From NCBI GenBank assembly GCA_963576785.1, contig OY756139.1, forward strand, positions 744,001 to 808,000: a stretch of DNA of 64,000 nucleotides, read 5' to 3'. Shown piece after piece: positions 12,531 through 24,470 of the stretch. The stretch is from Chlorophyllum brunneum (lineage: Eukaryota; Basidiomycota; Agaricomycetes; Agaricales; Agaricaceae). Both the position numbers and the translations under genes were made by a program. Every line of letters starts with the position of its first letter. Position 1 is the first letter of the stretch. The notes below the pieces were generated by a model, which was given only the letters and a program-made list of their open reading frames with translations, searched no databases and was not told where the DNA came from.

Positions 12531-14260
12531 ATGCTCTTTAGCATGTTCTCGGTTTCGGGTCTTCTCGTATGGTCGCTATTATTCATTGGCGCACATGCAG
12601 CAAGCAGTGAAGTCACTACGCGGATTGGAAACCACACAATCGAAAGAGTATGTACACATCTATTCTGAATGTGTTGCTTGGAACGACATGGCAAGCATCC
12701 ACCAAAGCTGCTCGTCTATCTATTTCATACCGTTGTCGACGTCATGAACTAATTTCGTTTCATGCTTTATAGACTGTAAACCTTAGAACGCATTCATTAT
12801 ACGCTCCTTACATAGACCAAGATCTTCAAAACAGGCACGTGGACTTCTCCATCCTTGTTCTCGCCTCCGTGTTAACTTGGAATACAGATGGTGGGACTTT
12901 GGTGGCGATTCATACATCGTAAGTTGTTACAATTGAGGTACAAGCGGAACATCACGCCAATTCCTCTTTCTAGAACACGAACAAGTATGTCCGACTAACG
13001 CGAAACAAACCATCGATGATGGTATGACATACCCTGCCGAATATGCATCGACCTTGGTTGACTTCTGTGTAACAGGGATGGCTGTGGTCGCGTCTGGTAC
13101 TGGCAGCACCGAATGTTATCATCGAAGCAGAGTTTAAGGTGACATCTTTTATTCGACTGCAGCTGGTGTACAAGGGCTTAGCTTTTGATCCAGATCTCAG
13201 GAGACTCGACTCACCTATTCGGGGACGGCCTAGCAATGTGGCTAACGACCGACCGAGCGCAACCTGGCCCTGTTTTCGGGAGCAAAGGTCCAGTGCCTTC
13301 CCTACCCCCTGTCATCCTCTCATTAGCTCACTCCGTGATTGTACAGACAATTTCAATGGCCTTGCAATTATTGTCGATACGTATGTCGTTCTTCTGCCTC
13401 GATGTATTATCCACCTCACTATGGGTTTCCAGATATGCTAACTCTCGACACTCATATTCCTTCCCTCGCATCGCTGGCTTTCTCTTTGACGGTAGCCAAA
13501 AGTATGATTTCGGCAACGACGGTGAAGCGCAAACTATCGGCGCATGTTCTGTAAGTCATCAACCTCCCACCCCCAAATACAACAGCATACTTAAATCACC
13601 ATAGGCCAACGTTCGCCGGACGAACGTTGCTACCAAGCTCAAGGTCACATATGTCAAGGGTTCATTCCTCGACGTCAAGGTGCAATATAAAGCTTGTGCG
13701 TCATGTTCCCTTTGCCGCCTCATCCTTCGCTTACTTTGTCTTGTGCGTAGGGGACGATTGGTCGGACTGCTTCTACGTTGAGAATATTACACTACCCAAC
13801 AACCTCTTCCTTGGTTTCAGCGCAATGACCGGCGATGTCTCCGATGCACATGAGTACGTTTCCATCCTCGGTCTCACCTTCCTTTACCTTTGCCCACAAA
13901 CCCCTCTCATCCTCTTGTTCCCACAGCATTGTATCCGTAACGACCTCGTCAGCGGTCCTCGCCCCAAAAACCTCTCCAAAAGATAAATCCAAAAAACCGA
14001 GCGTCTTCCGCAGCTCGTCCGACTCCACCGAAGAGGGCGGAAGTTGGCTGGGATTCCTCTTCAAACTTGTATTATTTGTCGGTGTCGTTGGTGGAGGCGT
14101 GTACGGATGGAAAGAATATCAGCGTAGGAATCGCTATGGCGGTTTCGGTTCTGGTAATTTTGGTGGAGGCGGTATGGCCGTGGGTAGTAGTAGTGGAATG
14201 CTTGGAGTGGGTGGTCCTGGGAGGTATGGAGGCCCGTATGCTAGTGAGAAGCGGTTCTAA
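12531..14260 (+). CDS. L-type lectin, Emp46/47-VIP36-ERGIC-53-like cargo receptor
   Basis: This is a type I membrane lectin of the early secretory pathway that captures N-glycosylated cargo between ER and Golgi. The product is about 365 residues from ten or so exons. A signal peptide (SGLLVWSLLFIGAHAASS) precedes an L-type lectin domain with RTHSLYAPYIDQDLQNRWWD, HLFGDGLAMWLTTDRAQPGP, NGLAIIVDTYANSRHSYSFP and WDDWSDCFYVENITLPNN, all family blocks. After a Ser/Lys-rich linker there is one membrane helix (FLFKLVLFVGVVGGGVYGW) and a cytosolic tail of about 45 residues that is unusually rich in Gly and ends SEKRF. A C-terminal aromatic residue after basic ones (compare KKFF, KRFY) is the known ER-export signal in this family. 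The start at 12531 is fixed by the signal peptide; the stop is at 14258-14260. Confidence 0.88.
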
Positions 14261-14773
14261 GTTACCGGATTGGTTCTTGGTGAGGAGCATTGATCTAATG
14301 GTTCAGCTTGATTGTGTACCATACACCTCTTTCGAAATATTGTTATTCACATTTCTTCTGATCAAACCAAACGCGTTTAGAATACGTGAGCATGTCTTGC
14401 CTTCCTTCGCCTCGCCCGCTTCTCCGAGTTCTCACTAATTTCCCCTCCCAGTAATAGCTAGATGGGGCTTCACTTCACCCTTGCCTTCGGTTTCAGTGCT
14501 TATGTCTGTCGTATCTGGAGCCTGACAACACACTTTGTCTGATCCAGGGCTACTCTCGACATGAACACATACACTGTATCCAGTATTTCAGGTGCTGTTT
14601 CGGGCGTCTGTTTTGCATCTCTTTATCTCTAAAAGTCTGAACGCGTCTATCCAAGGCTGACCAAGCGATGAGATGCCTCATGGATTTCATGCTGTGTGTG
14701 TTTCCTCCTCCCCGGCCCACATCCTTAACGACCTCAGTCACGGTTGCTCCCGGCATAACCGGGCTCTCCTCTC
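14261..14773. other. Intergenic, nothing recognised
   Basis: A spacer of about 510 bp lies between two genes in the same direction. I see no coding resemblance and no clear core promoter. Confidence 0.45.
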
Positions 14774-17332
14774 ATGTCTGCGTCACCCGTATGCTTTCTA
14801 GTTAATCTGCTTGCGGCATCTGACTGACGCTGCCTCAGCGTCCCGACTTGCTCATTGATCCCCTCTACTCTTCCCCCAGCATTCACTCTACGGGATCTAC
14901 ATTTCAAACTGCATACTCACTGTACCCCGCTTTGAGAACTCCTACATCTGTGGTAAGTAATGGCACCCATGAATTTACCGAGGACGCGCCTATTATCGCG
15001 TGGGTCTCCCCTCATTGACGGGAAGCAACGGCTACAGGACTAATTAATTGTGTATTTAGTGTCATGGGACCGAAAGGCGCTGGAAAAAGCACGGTAAGCC
15101 GTCCAGACCTCTCAGCTTGCGAACCCCAGTGACAAGCTCGGATACTAGTTCGTCAAAGTCGCAACCGGCGCAGACATCGACTTTCAGATTCGGGACTCTG
15201 GCCTGACATCCTACACTCAACAAATCACGTCCATCAAGTGCCACCGGGCATCTGGACGGGGTACCATAACATTCTTAGACACGCCTGGTCTCAGTGACGG
15301 TAATCAAGTAGAAATTTTCGAAGCGGTGGAGGCCCGGTTACGGGATACGTTTGTGCTTTTTTCATTTCCTTATCGGCATACTGACTGCAAAATGATAGAT
15401 ATGGACTCGGTGTCAAGCTATCCGGGATATTATATCTTCAACCTATCATTCATTCAGACACGGCGGACATACTCTCCCACAATACTGATATGATCCATCA
15501 TCTTTGTGCCGCTGGCGCCTTTGCTGGTGTTAGGCTTGTTACGACAAAATGGAATCAACTTCAGGGTGTCGAACGGGGGGCCAGATTCGAAGAAGAGCTC
15601 CGCAACAACTACCGGAAACAGTTCGATAGCGGAATGCAGATGCAACGGTTTACAGACACATACAGTTCTGCGTGGCATATCATTGGCTCGCTCCTCGGGG
15701 AGCCGCAACCCCATCAACGTCGGAACGGAACGACAGGTCAACCCCTCCCGTGGTTAAATCGTGTCGCTCGGTATCTCAAGGGCTTGATCCACCGTATTGG
15801 ACCTTCCACAAAAAAGCTCAAGTTGGCACAGCGGAAAGAACTCTGGAATGAGTGTCGAACTTTACTTGTGAAGGTTATTGGCGATGCTTCGATGAAGACT
15901 CTGGTCACTGGACTAACAAGTGGCGATGCACAGACTTTGGTTGACTTTTTGAACGCGGCAAGTCAATCCCCAAGTGAACTCTTTCGAGTTAATACTTACA
16001 CGCTTCCGCTTCCAGACCCTCCATGAAAAAAACACCATTACCAACACCGAGGGTAGGCGTATCTTGTCCTTGCTTTGCGACTCGGCGAAGTATGCCCAGG
16101 TTTTTCCTCGGTGTTATGTGCTCAAGGGTATCCAGTATGAAGCTTATCCCACCACGGCGGGAGGGTTTGCTGATGTGCATATTGGAACGCATAAAAAGCA
16201 AAAAATATGCCTCAAGATTGTCCGTACGTATGAAAAAAAAACCAATGAGTTGATTCTGAGGGTGGGTTTGTTCCGTACTATATCACGGTATGTAATGAGC
16301 AGGATCTATCCCCAGACGCACATGAAGGAGCTTGCATTGTGGGCCCACCTCTCGCATCAAAATATTTTACCGTTTTATGGGGCATACATCATCGGTACAC
16401 CACCGAGGGTGTGCCTCGTGTCGCCTTGGATGGAAGCAGGGAACCTTCGCCATTTCTTGGAACACTCCCCTACGAAACCTCGTATGCCCCTGGTAACCAC
16501 GGTTTTTTCTTACTCGTGATCTTTTACTCACACGACGCTCCTGCTACGCCTGACTAGATTTCCGACGTCATAAATGGACTATCGTACCTACACCGACTAG
16601 GAGTCGTACATGGTGACCTTAAGGGAGTACGACTAATCCTCTTGATACTGTAGGTCCTTCGCTGACGCAACCACTAGCAAAATGTCATGATTTCAGATAA
16701 CGGCCGAGCCCTGATTTCGGACTTTGGACTATCATACATCGTCGCGACTGCTCAGTTAACGTCCACCATACCCCTCGGCACTATACGCTGGACAGCACCT
16801 GAAGTACTCAATCAGACCGTTGCAGGTAGTTTGGCAATAACATGCGACGTCTGGTCATTCGGCTGTCTCTGCTACGAGGTATCTCTCAATTTGTTGGCTG
16901 TATAATGTCAAAAGGCGTCTCATCATCATCAAGGTTTTGACACTCAAGAATCCATTCCATCAGTACAGTAAAGATTTTCAGGTAATGCGTGCCGTTGAAA
17001 TAGGAAAAGAAGTTCCGGTACGACCAGGACCAGAAGACAATGATCGAATTGACGATCGCATGTGGGACTTAATGGTGGACTGCTGGAATTATACACCGGA
17101 AAAGCGACCTGACTGCGAACAGATACGAGATGCTTTGGCAAGTTTGGGTATTCAGGATACTCGTTCATCAACCCAAGAGCATACCGAGGGTGGGTCAACG
17201 TTCTTGGAATCCATGAGGAGGAAGCTAGATTCTAGGATCGATTATGAGCTTGTGCGGAACATCTTGCGATCTCTGTGTAGGCAAGCGGCACAGGTAGAGA
17301 TGACTTCATTGGCTTCCATTAGTGTGTCGTAG
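14774..17332 (+). CDS. AIG1-like GTPase domain fused to a protein kinase
   Basis: Splicing gives about 700 residues with two catalytic domains. The N-terminal 60 residues are Ser/Thr-rich. A TRAFAC-type G domain follows, with G1 GPKGAGKST (15067-15093, on a 34-nt exon), G3 LDTPGLSDG (near 15275-15300) and a G4-like TTKWNQL in place of NKxD, as in fungal AIG1-like GTPases. After a helical linker comes a tyrosine-kinase-like Ser/Thr kinase: a degenerate glycine loop (TTAGGFADVHIG), the Lys strand KICLKIV, catalytic loop VVHGDLKGQNVMI (RD replaced by GD), SDFGLS at 16717-16734, RWTAPEV and a normal C-lobe ending near WNYTPEKRPDCEQIRDAL. All key kinase residues (Lys, Asp, Asn, DFG) are present, so both halves could be active. 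The start at 14774 (MSASP) is joined through an intron at about 14788-14838. The role is unknown; GTP-controlled kinase signalling is inferred. Confidence 0.72.
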
Positions 17333-18306
17333 ATAGGGCCACGGAGGAGCATCCCTAGTCATCAAGTAGTCGTTTGTGGGGCTGTTTGAATTTCAGTGTA
17401 ACACAATATATACGCTGACAAGGAATAAACCTCACGACTCGACTTCCATGACATCTCTTTGAGATTCCAGCAGGGCGATTAGAAATAAAGACCTGCGTTT
17501 TTTTTTCTAAAAAAATAAATGCACACATTCGTTTCACCTATGTAGAGAAACGACACCTAACCGAAGCGACAATGTTATCATAAGGCAAAAGGTGAAGATT
17601 GGGGTCCTCATCGTTTATCTGAGGGTGGTAGAGGCCATAAAATAGCCAATGCCCGATATCACACGCTAACAAGGGGCAACGGGAATAATAACACAGGGAA
17701 CAAAAGAAAAAGTCGAGAAATTCCTATCTACTAAAGGGATGAGAGAAAACTATACTACTGACTATCTACTATGTAACTACTAACTACTAATGCTACGTAA
17801 AATGATATAAGATGGAGAGCTCGAGTCTAACAGCGGTTCGTTTGCTGCATATGACTCGAACTCACATTGTCGTTGGATCATGATGGCCCAAGGCTACACT
17901 AACTACTAACTACTGAAAAGAGGCATCCAGGAGATACAAACCGAAGATGGACGGAAATGCAAGAGCGAGTAAGGATGACGGGCATAAGGGGGTACGGACA
18001 CGATGAAAAGGGTCATGAAGAAAACAAAAGGGCTCCTGATACTAGGCAGACAGAAAGTAAAAAGAAAGTTCCCGATGCAACAAACCAAAGACTAGAGAGA
18101 AACAGAGACGGAGACAAAGCACGGTTGAGGAGGGATGGATAGCGAGGGTTGACATGGGGTTACGTCATAAATCGTTGAAGGGGTACAGCCCACAGAAAAT
18201 CCCATGGTTCGTTCGTCATTTGGTGCAGATTACAACCCGAGGGACAATAAGGCAAGGGACGACAAAGGAAAAGCCGAAGACGTGAACACCGCGCACTGCC
18301 GAAGTA
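17333..18306. other. Intergenic, A-rich, with short direct repeats
   Basis: About 970 bp separate the ends of two converging genes. The + strand from about 17690 to 18120 is A/G-rich and without a supported gene. Confidence 0.5.
17775..17914. repeat. Two copies of a CTAACTACTAA-type direct repeat
   Basis: AACTACTAACTACTA at 17775-17789 recurs as AACTACTAACTACT at 17901-17914. Both are built of the tetra/heptamer TACTAAC and look like short tandem expansions in 3' intergenic DNA. Confidence 0.5.
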
Positions 18307-21300
18307 TTAGACGCCATAACGAGCGGCCAAACGATCTCGAATAACAGGAGGGAAAGATGCCATTTGTGCCGCCCATCCTGCCTCGTCGTGCTGCTTGAAC
18401 CCCAAGAGTAGCGTCGTGAACATATTGTTGAGTTCTGGTGAAGGCTGATTCCAGCGAATGATTGAATTACAAAACCATAATAAGCTCTGAAACGCTGTTG
18501 CGTCAGTCATGTTCAATAAGTGTTCGTGACGTGCCCACCTTTGCAATACCAGCAGGGTTCGTCTGCACAAGTGTGCAGAGGCCACGGAATGCAGAATCCT
18601 TCTCATCGTTGTCGCGAATCTCATACAACGCCTGACACCAAGCCTGGGCAAATTCAGGTAGATGAGGGGCAACGAGGGCAGGATACATGAGTCCAATGCG
18701 ACCTATTGATACAGCGGCATTCTCGTGCAAACTCCTAGGCGCTTTGGGGTGCAAGAGGATAGGAATGAGGCGCGAGATCAGCAGTTCGACCCATTGTTGA
18801 AATTCGGGGTCGTCTTTGATCAACAGTTGATTAGCTCAGTCCAATACATGGGCCAAACAGTGCTTACCTCGGCCGTATCGTAACGCTATTTCGCCAACTG
18901 ACCACGCAGCGTTATTCGAAGCGCTGATGAATTCAAACTTAGGCTCCGGATCAAGTTGCTGGATCAGCTCTTGCATGATGCCCGGCATGTGTGGGCGCAG
19001 TAAAACGAAACATCCCATCGCCATGTCACCAACCAACGCGTATGCTGACTGTCTGACGGGTGCTTGCGGATGCTTCAAACAGAAGGTCAGCAGGCTCAGC
19101 ATATTTGGGTTGCTGGTCGTGATGAACGGTTCTAAGGTCATTGCCAAACCCTGAGTGAGACCAGAAAGTAAGTCGAGAGCAACGACTAAGAATGAACCTC
19201 CGGGCTCGTCAAGATCGGGGTTCTGTTGGAATTCTTGGTACTGGAGAAGCGATTGATGGATGATGTTGTTGCACCGTTCGAAGACTGGGCCAGCATAGGG
19301 GGAGAATGCCTGACCCATGGCAATCGTCACAGAAGCAAGGCACTATAAAAACAGGGTTAAGACGACCTTCGTCAAGAGAAGTAGATGTATCCATACCTCT
19401 AACAACGGAATGAGGTCCTCATCGTCGTCCTTCAGCTTCGCCCATCTGTTGGTCAACGGTGGCATCAAAATCTCAACATAGGCCGGGTTTGCCAATGCAC
19501 GGCCAACGGCATCAGCCAAGGTACCGACAGCATCGTACAGGATCAGCATGTTCTTGTGTTGATACTTTTCGAAAGCAAACACCAAATTTCTGAGGACGGG
19601 CTCCAAATACGGAGCAAGTTCAGGTCCGGCATCCTCTTCAAGAGTGGCAAAAGCACTGCAGCCGGCCTCCTGGACGCGTTTGTTATTGTCCAGTACCATG
19701 CGGAGGAGCTGGGAAGGTCGATCAGCGACAATCAATAAGCGGTTGCCATCCGTAACGCACCCCTTCCATCGTCGGGATGAAGAAGTTCTGCTTGTGTTCT
19801 TCTGATAGAGGCTGGGTGCACCAGCTTGCATAACGACCAAGAGTCCAACAAGTGATCGACCGGACCAGGGGCTTTAGAAAAAGTTAGAGAAAGAGCTAGA
19901 TTGCTAACACCTCACAGACCTTGGGGTCATTAAGGGTTCGAATGAGATATGGGATCAGCGTAGGAAGATGTGGTTCAATGGCTTCGATGCAGCCTACGAT
20001 GACATAATTATACACGGTATGACACGAATATCGAAGAGAAGATCACGTACCCTCTGCCATAGCACCCAGGGCCAAAATGCCACTTTCTCTTTGCAGCCAG
20101 TCTGAACTCCACAGCTTCTCCTTCAGAGGTCCGAGAAGCACGTTGAGTAAATCACCACTAAACCTGACAGCGAGAACGTCAAGAGCCGCTGCAGCGCATT
20201 TACGCAGGTTCCATTCTGTTGACATTTCCTCTGCAAAGTCATCATCGTAATCATCATACTCGTCTTCATCATCGGAATCAATTGTCTCTTCACCATAAGC
20301 ACCAATGCGAGGCTTCTGCTGTTGGTTAGGGTCTGTGTTTTCACGTTCTAGGCCATGGGCTTTGCCTCCGTAATGGCGCGGCTTGATATCAGTCTCCTTG
20401 TCTGGAACGGCTGCATCCTCTGCGTCGCCCTCTAACCATAAAAGGTCGTCCTCTCCATAAACCATGCAATCCAAAAGCACCGGTGCAACCTTGCCCAAAA
20501 GGGGGTGCAGGTACGGTGCCAAATCGGCATCCTCAGCAAACGTAAGCCAAAACTCGCAAGCCTCCAACGCAACGTTCTCGTTCTTGTCCTTTGTAGAATA
20601 GAGCATATACTCCGCGACGTTGGTCATTTCGGGCATTAATTTCTCGGGGCGGGCAGCAAGAAGGAGAACGAGGGCCTGGCAGACATGACGCCGCACTGAG
20701 GGATCGTCATCCGACGCCCGCTTGAATAAGCAAGCGATGAAGTTGTCGATATGGACGAACAACGATTGGCAATTGATTGGGACAAAATATGAGAGGCACG
20801 CCACTGCGTGTGAGCGCATTTTAGCTGACGGGTGCTCGGAGAGCATGAGGAATTTCGGGATCATGTAGTCCAGTGGCCGGGTCCCACTAATTTCGACGTC
20901 CATCTTGCGCGGATAGTCTTCACAAGCCTTTTCCAGAGCATTGAACGCTGCCTGGAAAGTACATTAGTAATTACGATAATATCAATGCTGGCCGGGGACG
21001 AAGGACAGTTCCCCAGGCTAACGTCGCCCAGTGGCTGGGGTAGGCCGGGACCGGAATTATTACGTGTTGAAGGGTCGCTCACCTCTTGCCTATCCAAATC
21101 GGAGGCATCCAACGCGTTGACTAGCTGCTGCAAACACTCTGGCCAATTCCTAGGTTCAAGAACGCCAAGGAAGGCAACAATATCCTGGCTCGCGGCATTG
21201 CGAATCATGATCGACGAGTCATTGAAAGCTTGCAACACGGCAGACTTGACATACTCTGCGACTGGGGCTGGGGCTTGCAGGATGAGGCGAGAATTGTTCT

Positions 21301-21579
21301 TGAGAAGATAGCCAGCGATGGTACGTATGCGATCCTCCTCCTGGGTCAACGAACTCAGGATATAAGCGAGGTAAGCGATGTACTCTGGGATGCGCGTGAA
21401 GGAGTTGAGTTTCTAGACAGCGCAGACGGGGGGAGATGAGATTGCGGGGACAAAGAAGAAGAAATTGGAAGACCTGCCTGGGTGATGGAGCGCTGGACAG
21501 CGATGTTCATGTCGGTAGAGTCATGGATGGTGCGCAGAATTTCCTCCAGACCTTGGGGCTGGGGGGTCCATGAAGACAT
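18307..21579 (-). CDS. KAP104: Transportin (karyopherin beta-2, Kap104-type import receptor)
   Basis: Karyopherin beta-2 carries proteins with PY-type nuclear localisation signals, such as hnRNP-like mRNA-binding proteins, into the nucleus and releases them on RanGTP. The spliced product is about 900 residues of HEAT repeats, the usual length. It starts [20 protein letters not shown], followed by the importin N-terminal region ([20 protein letters not shown]). HEAT helices then run through the protein, for example [20 protein letters not shown] and [20 protein letters not shown]. The long acidic loop typical of transportin is present ([14 protein letters not shown] near 20225-20280), and the C-terminus is [20 protein letters not shown]. 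About nine introns are seen. The first donor appears to be GC rather than GT (21477-21476), because only that choice keeps the conserved frame. Confidence 0.93.
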
Positions 21580-21814
21580 TTTTTCGGACGACGCGTAAAA
21601 AGAGGGAGAAGGGGGAGGATGGGTGGAGGAGGGGAGAGTGGTGAGGACAGTAAATGGGACGCAATATCCTCATATCTTTTGTGTACACCTATTGATCAGG
21701 TCACTGTCACGCCATCACTCCCGCCTTTCCTACCCACGTTGGCCTCTCATTCCTCGTGCCGTCGGCCAGATCGATAAGCCGCAGGATGCCATTGATGTAG
21801 CTAAATTTCATTAT

Positions 21815-23168
21815 CTAGAGCAGACACACAGGCCCTGCTGTTGGCGCCGGTGCAGGAATGTCAAGTGATGGGCTCTCTATAAAATCACAATAAAATGCTA
21901 TCCACGATGCTGTTAACGGGACGACATGAGCTGTGAAGGCGCTGCTGAGTCACAAGGATTTGATACCCCAAGAGAAGCAGATATTTCCTACCGTCTTCGT
22001 GCTTAATCACACGCTTCGTCTCGCTCAAATCAATCAACGATTGCGACCTTGGCATAGGCACGATAGTGTCCTTCTGCCCGATGATGTGCACCGTCGGCGT
22101 CTTGAAAGACGGCGTTAAAATCCGCGTTGTCGCGGGATCAATCAATCTAAACCCGCAGACGCAGATACAGAACTGCCTTTGTATGGAATCAGCCCCGCAG
22201 AAATAGCAATGTAATTAGACTTACAGAGGTGGGTGAATAGGCTTTCCGTCCCGAATGAACGAAGGGTACGTCGTTGGACGCTCTAACTGTCGATCAGCGC
22301 CATCAGAACCCTATTCACATCAACACGGACATGAAAACGACGTACAACCGCGGAAATAATAGCAGCGAGCGCGCCACCCTGACTACACGCCAGAGACAAA
22401 AAATCAATAGATTGATTGTGAGAATCGGAGAAGATGAAAGCGACAGTTGACAGTGGCACAGCCAACTCCGCAGGCAACATTATATGCCCCGCAGCCGTCA
22501 TATTCAAAACAAGAAAGTCGAAACCCCACCTGAACCCAAAGACCCCCTATAACCGAAACAAAAGAAATCTGTTAGTGCACGAGGCATCCATGTATCGACC
22601 ACGCACATCAAATTTCTGCTTCTCTAGAACCTCCCGCACCGCATCCAGCGTCTCAGCATGGCCCAACGCCAGTGTTCTTTCTCTATCGTAATTCCACCAA
22701 GTCCTAGGGTCAGACTCTACCAAAAGTTCCTTCAACTTTGGGTCCTTGAGATCATGTTCCAAGTCCTGTGTGAATGCTGGATTGCGAGCCCAAGCTTGGA
22801 TGATATCGTCCACGTTGACTTTATGTGGGCCATCAAGGAATACTTAGGTTGGCGTGCATCATCACGATCAGTTTGACTGAAGGCTGATATGGTGGCGTAT
22901 AACGATGATCCTCTTGGGGATCACTTACCGAGCTCAATTCCTCTCCTCTCGCATTCTTCACAGAAGGGTTCCAACTGATATGCAACAGGTGAACCACTGA
23001 CGGCTATCGAGGGCTGAAGAGTCCCTCGCTTACTCTTTGCTTGAGAATCCGGCCATTCTGTGTCCATCTAGGCCACGAGCAATATGTCAATACCCGCAGA
23101 TCCAGACAGAGATCCATGACTCACCCATGTAACACCAGCACTCTCTTCTTCGGTAACGACTCGGACAT
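21815..23168 (-). CDS. FSH-type serine hydrolase, copy A
   Basis: This alpha/beta hydrolase of the FSH1/OVCA2 family has about 270 residues. It begins MSESLPKKRVLVLHG, then WTQNGRILKQRV, the oxyanion/N-terminal part of the fold. VFLDGPHKVNVDDI and RTWWNYDRERTLALG are typical of the family. The nucleophile motif GVFGFSQGGALAA is split by an intron inside the Ser codon (AG|T). The acid lies in HIIGQKDTIVP and the His in EDAHVVPLTASWI, so the triad is complete. The natural substrate is not known for this family; yeast Fsh proteins are esterase-like. Introns are short except one of about 160 nt around the nucleophile. Copy B lies about 1.3 kb upstream in the same direction, so this is a tandem duplication. 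Start 23168 and stop 21815 are supported by the flanking motifs. Confidence 0.8.
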
Positions 23169-24470
23169 CTCAGTTCAAGTCTGTCTGTCTAAATCACACC
23201 AATCAATTTCTGATAATCAAGTGTTCGACCGATCTTCGCGGTCAACTGTATGAATAAAACCACAACCTCACCTGGTATAGTTCTTGACCACTAGTAGAGG
23301 ACGTGCGACCCAAGACTATATCATTATCTAAGCTCCTGTGTCCTTCCGGTTTACGTTTGTGAGATTAACCGGTCGAAGTTGTCAGTTCAACCGCATTTGA
23401 ACTACCGTGCGCGTGTATATTTTAAAAATATCACTCGGGAGTTCTGTATCCGTGCAACAAAGTTGGAACAAACGATGAAAAAATATACCTCTTCAGCCGA
23501 GTTGTTTCGGGCTTTCCGATCTCGAAGCGCACTTAAAATCTCAGAGCGCGTGAAAGCCCCGGAGGACGACATTTTCTCCGACGAAGGCAGGGGGCGACGA
23601 GGGGAAGCAGAGAGTGCATGCCCGAAACCGCGCAAGGCATCCAAATTTGTATTTATGTACACTGGAGGTTGCATTCTGACCTCCGATTAGTATCCTATGA
23701 TTTGGTTTGAATGCAAGTGAATTTGAGGTCGGGGACAAGTCATTGCATGGATCGGAAAGAAATGTGGTGAGGGTGATAGCTCTTTAGGAGTTGCCACTTG
23801 GGGCTCAGGGCATAATTATACACTTCATCACCATCAGACCCTCGCTGATAAAATCTCCTGTCTGCCCATGAATCCAGTCAGTAAACAATGCTCATATCTA
23901 AGTCTCAAATCCATCCACCTCAAGGCCAATAGCAATTTTACCTATCTGCAAGGCCTGTTGCCCCGGTCTGTGATTATGTCTTCACCGTCACATACGGCCC
24001 ATGGTATCTCGCGTTCACGGGCTCGCTTCTTTTGCTTCACTCTGCTGAACTGCTCATATACTCGTTCTCTAATTGAGTCGGCTATGCTCGTCGGGTTTCG
24101 AGGTGCCTGACGGATCATTAAATCATCCGGGTATCTTATTTGTTTTCTGTGTAGAGGGATTGTTCCAAGGTGAACTTCTGTGTGGCTTGATGGTACCAGA
24201 ATCACCAGCACATGCCTCCCTTGCGTTTTTGTACTCACCCGCTGGACCTACACATGCATTCAGGACTCGTTCCACGGGCCCCTGCTACTGGCTACCATGG
24301 GAAGGTGGTGTGTCTTTCTCTGCTGTAGGACGGCGAAGTATATCCTTGTCATGTTTGCAGCGGGTATCAGTACAGACGTGTAAATAAGAGCTCACTGTTC
24401 TACCCCATCCATCAATTTCACAGTCCGTTTCCAGAAGTCTGCATGACGACTTTTGACAGAGTTACAGCTT
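23169..24470. other. Spacer between the two FSH hydrolases, possible small gene
   Basis: The 1.3 kb contains a minus-strand frame from an ATG at 23674 down to about 23490 (RSEILSALRDRKARNNSAEE, followed by a GTATAT donor-like site) and another basic minus-strand frame at about 23945-24115. Neither resembles a known family, so I do not call them as genes. They could be exons of a small unknown gene or remnants of a third duplicate. Confidence 0.35.

Noticed and set aside
17830..17890. tRNA-like T-arm on the minus strand (TGTGAGTTCGAGTCATA)
   Set aside because: The T stem and loop look right, but no matching 7-bp acceptor strand, D-arm or anticodon arm can be found at the correct distance.
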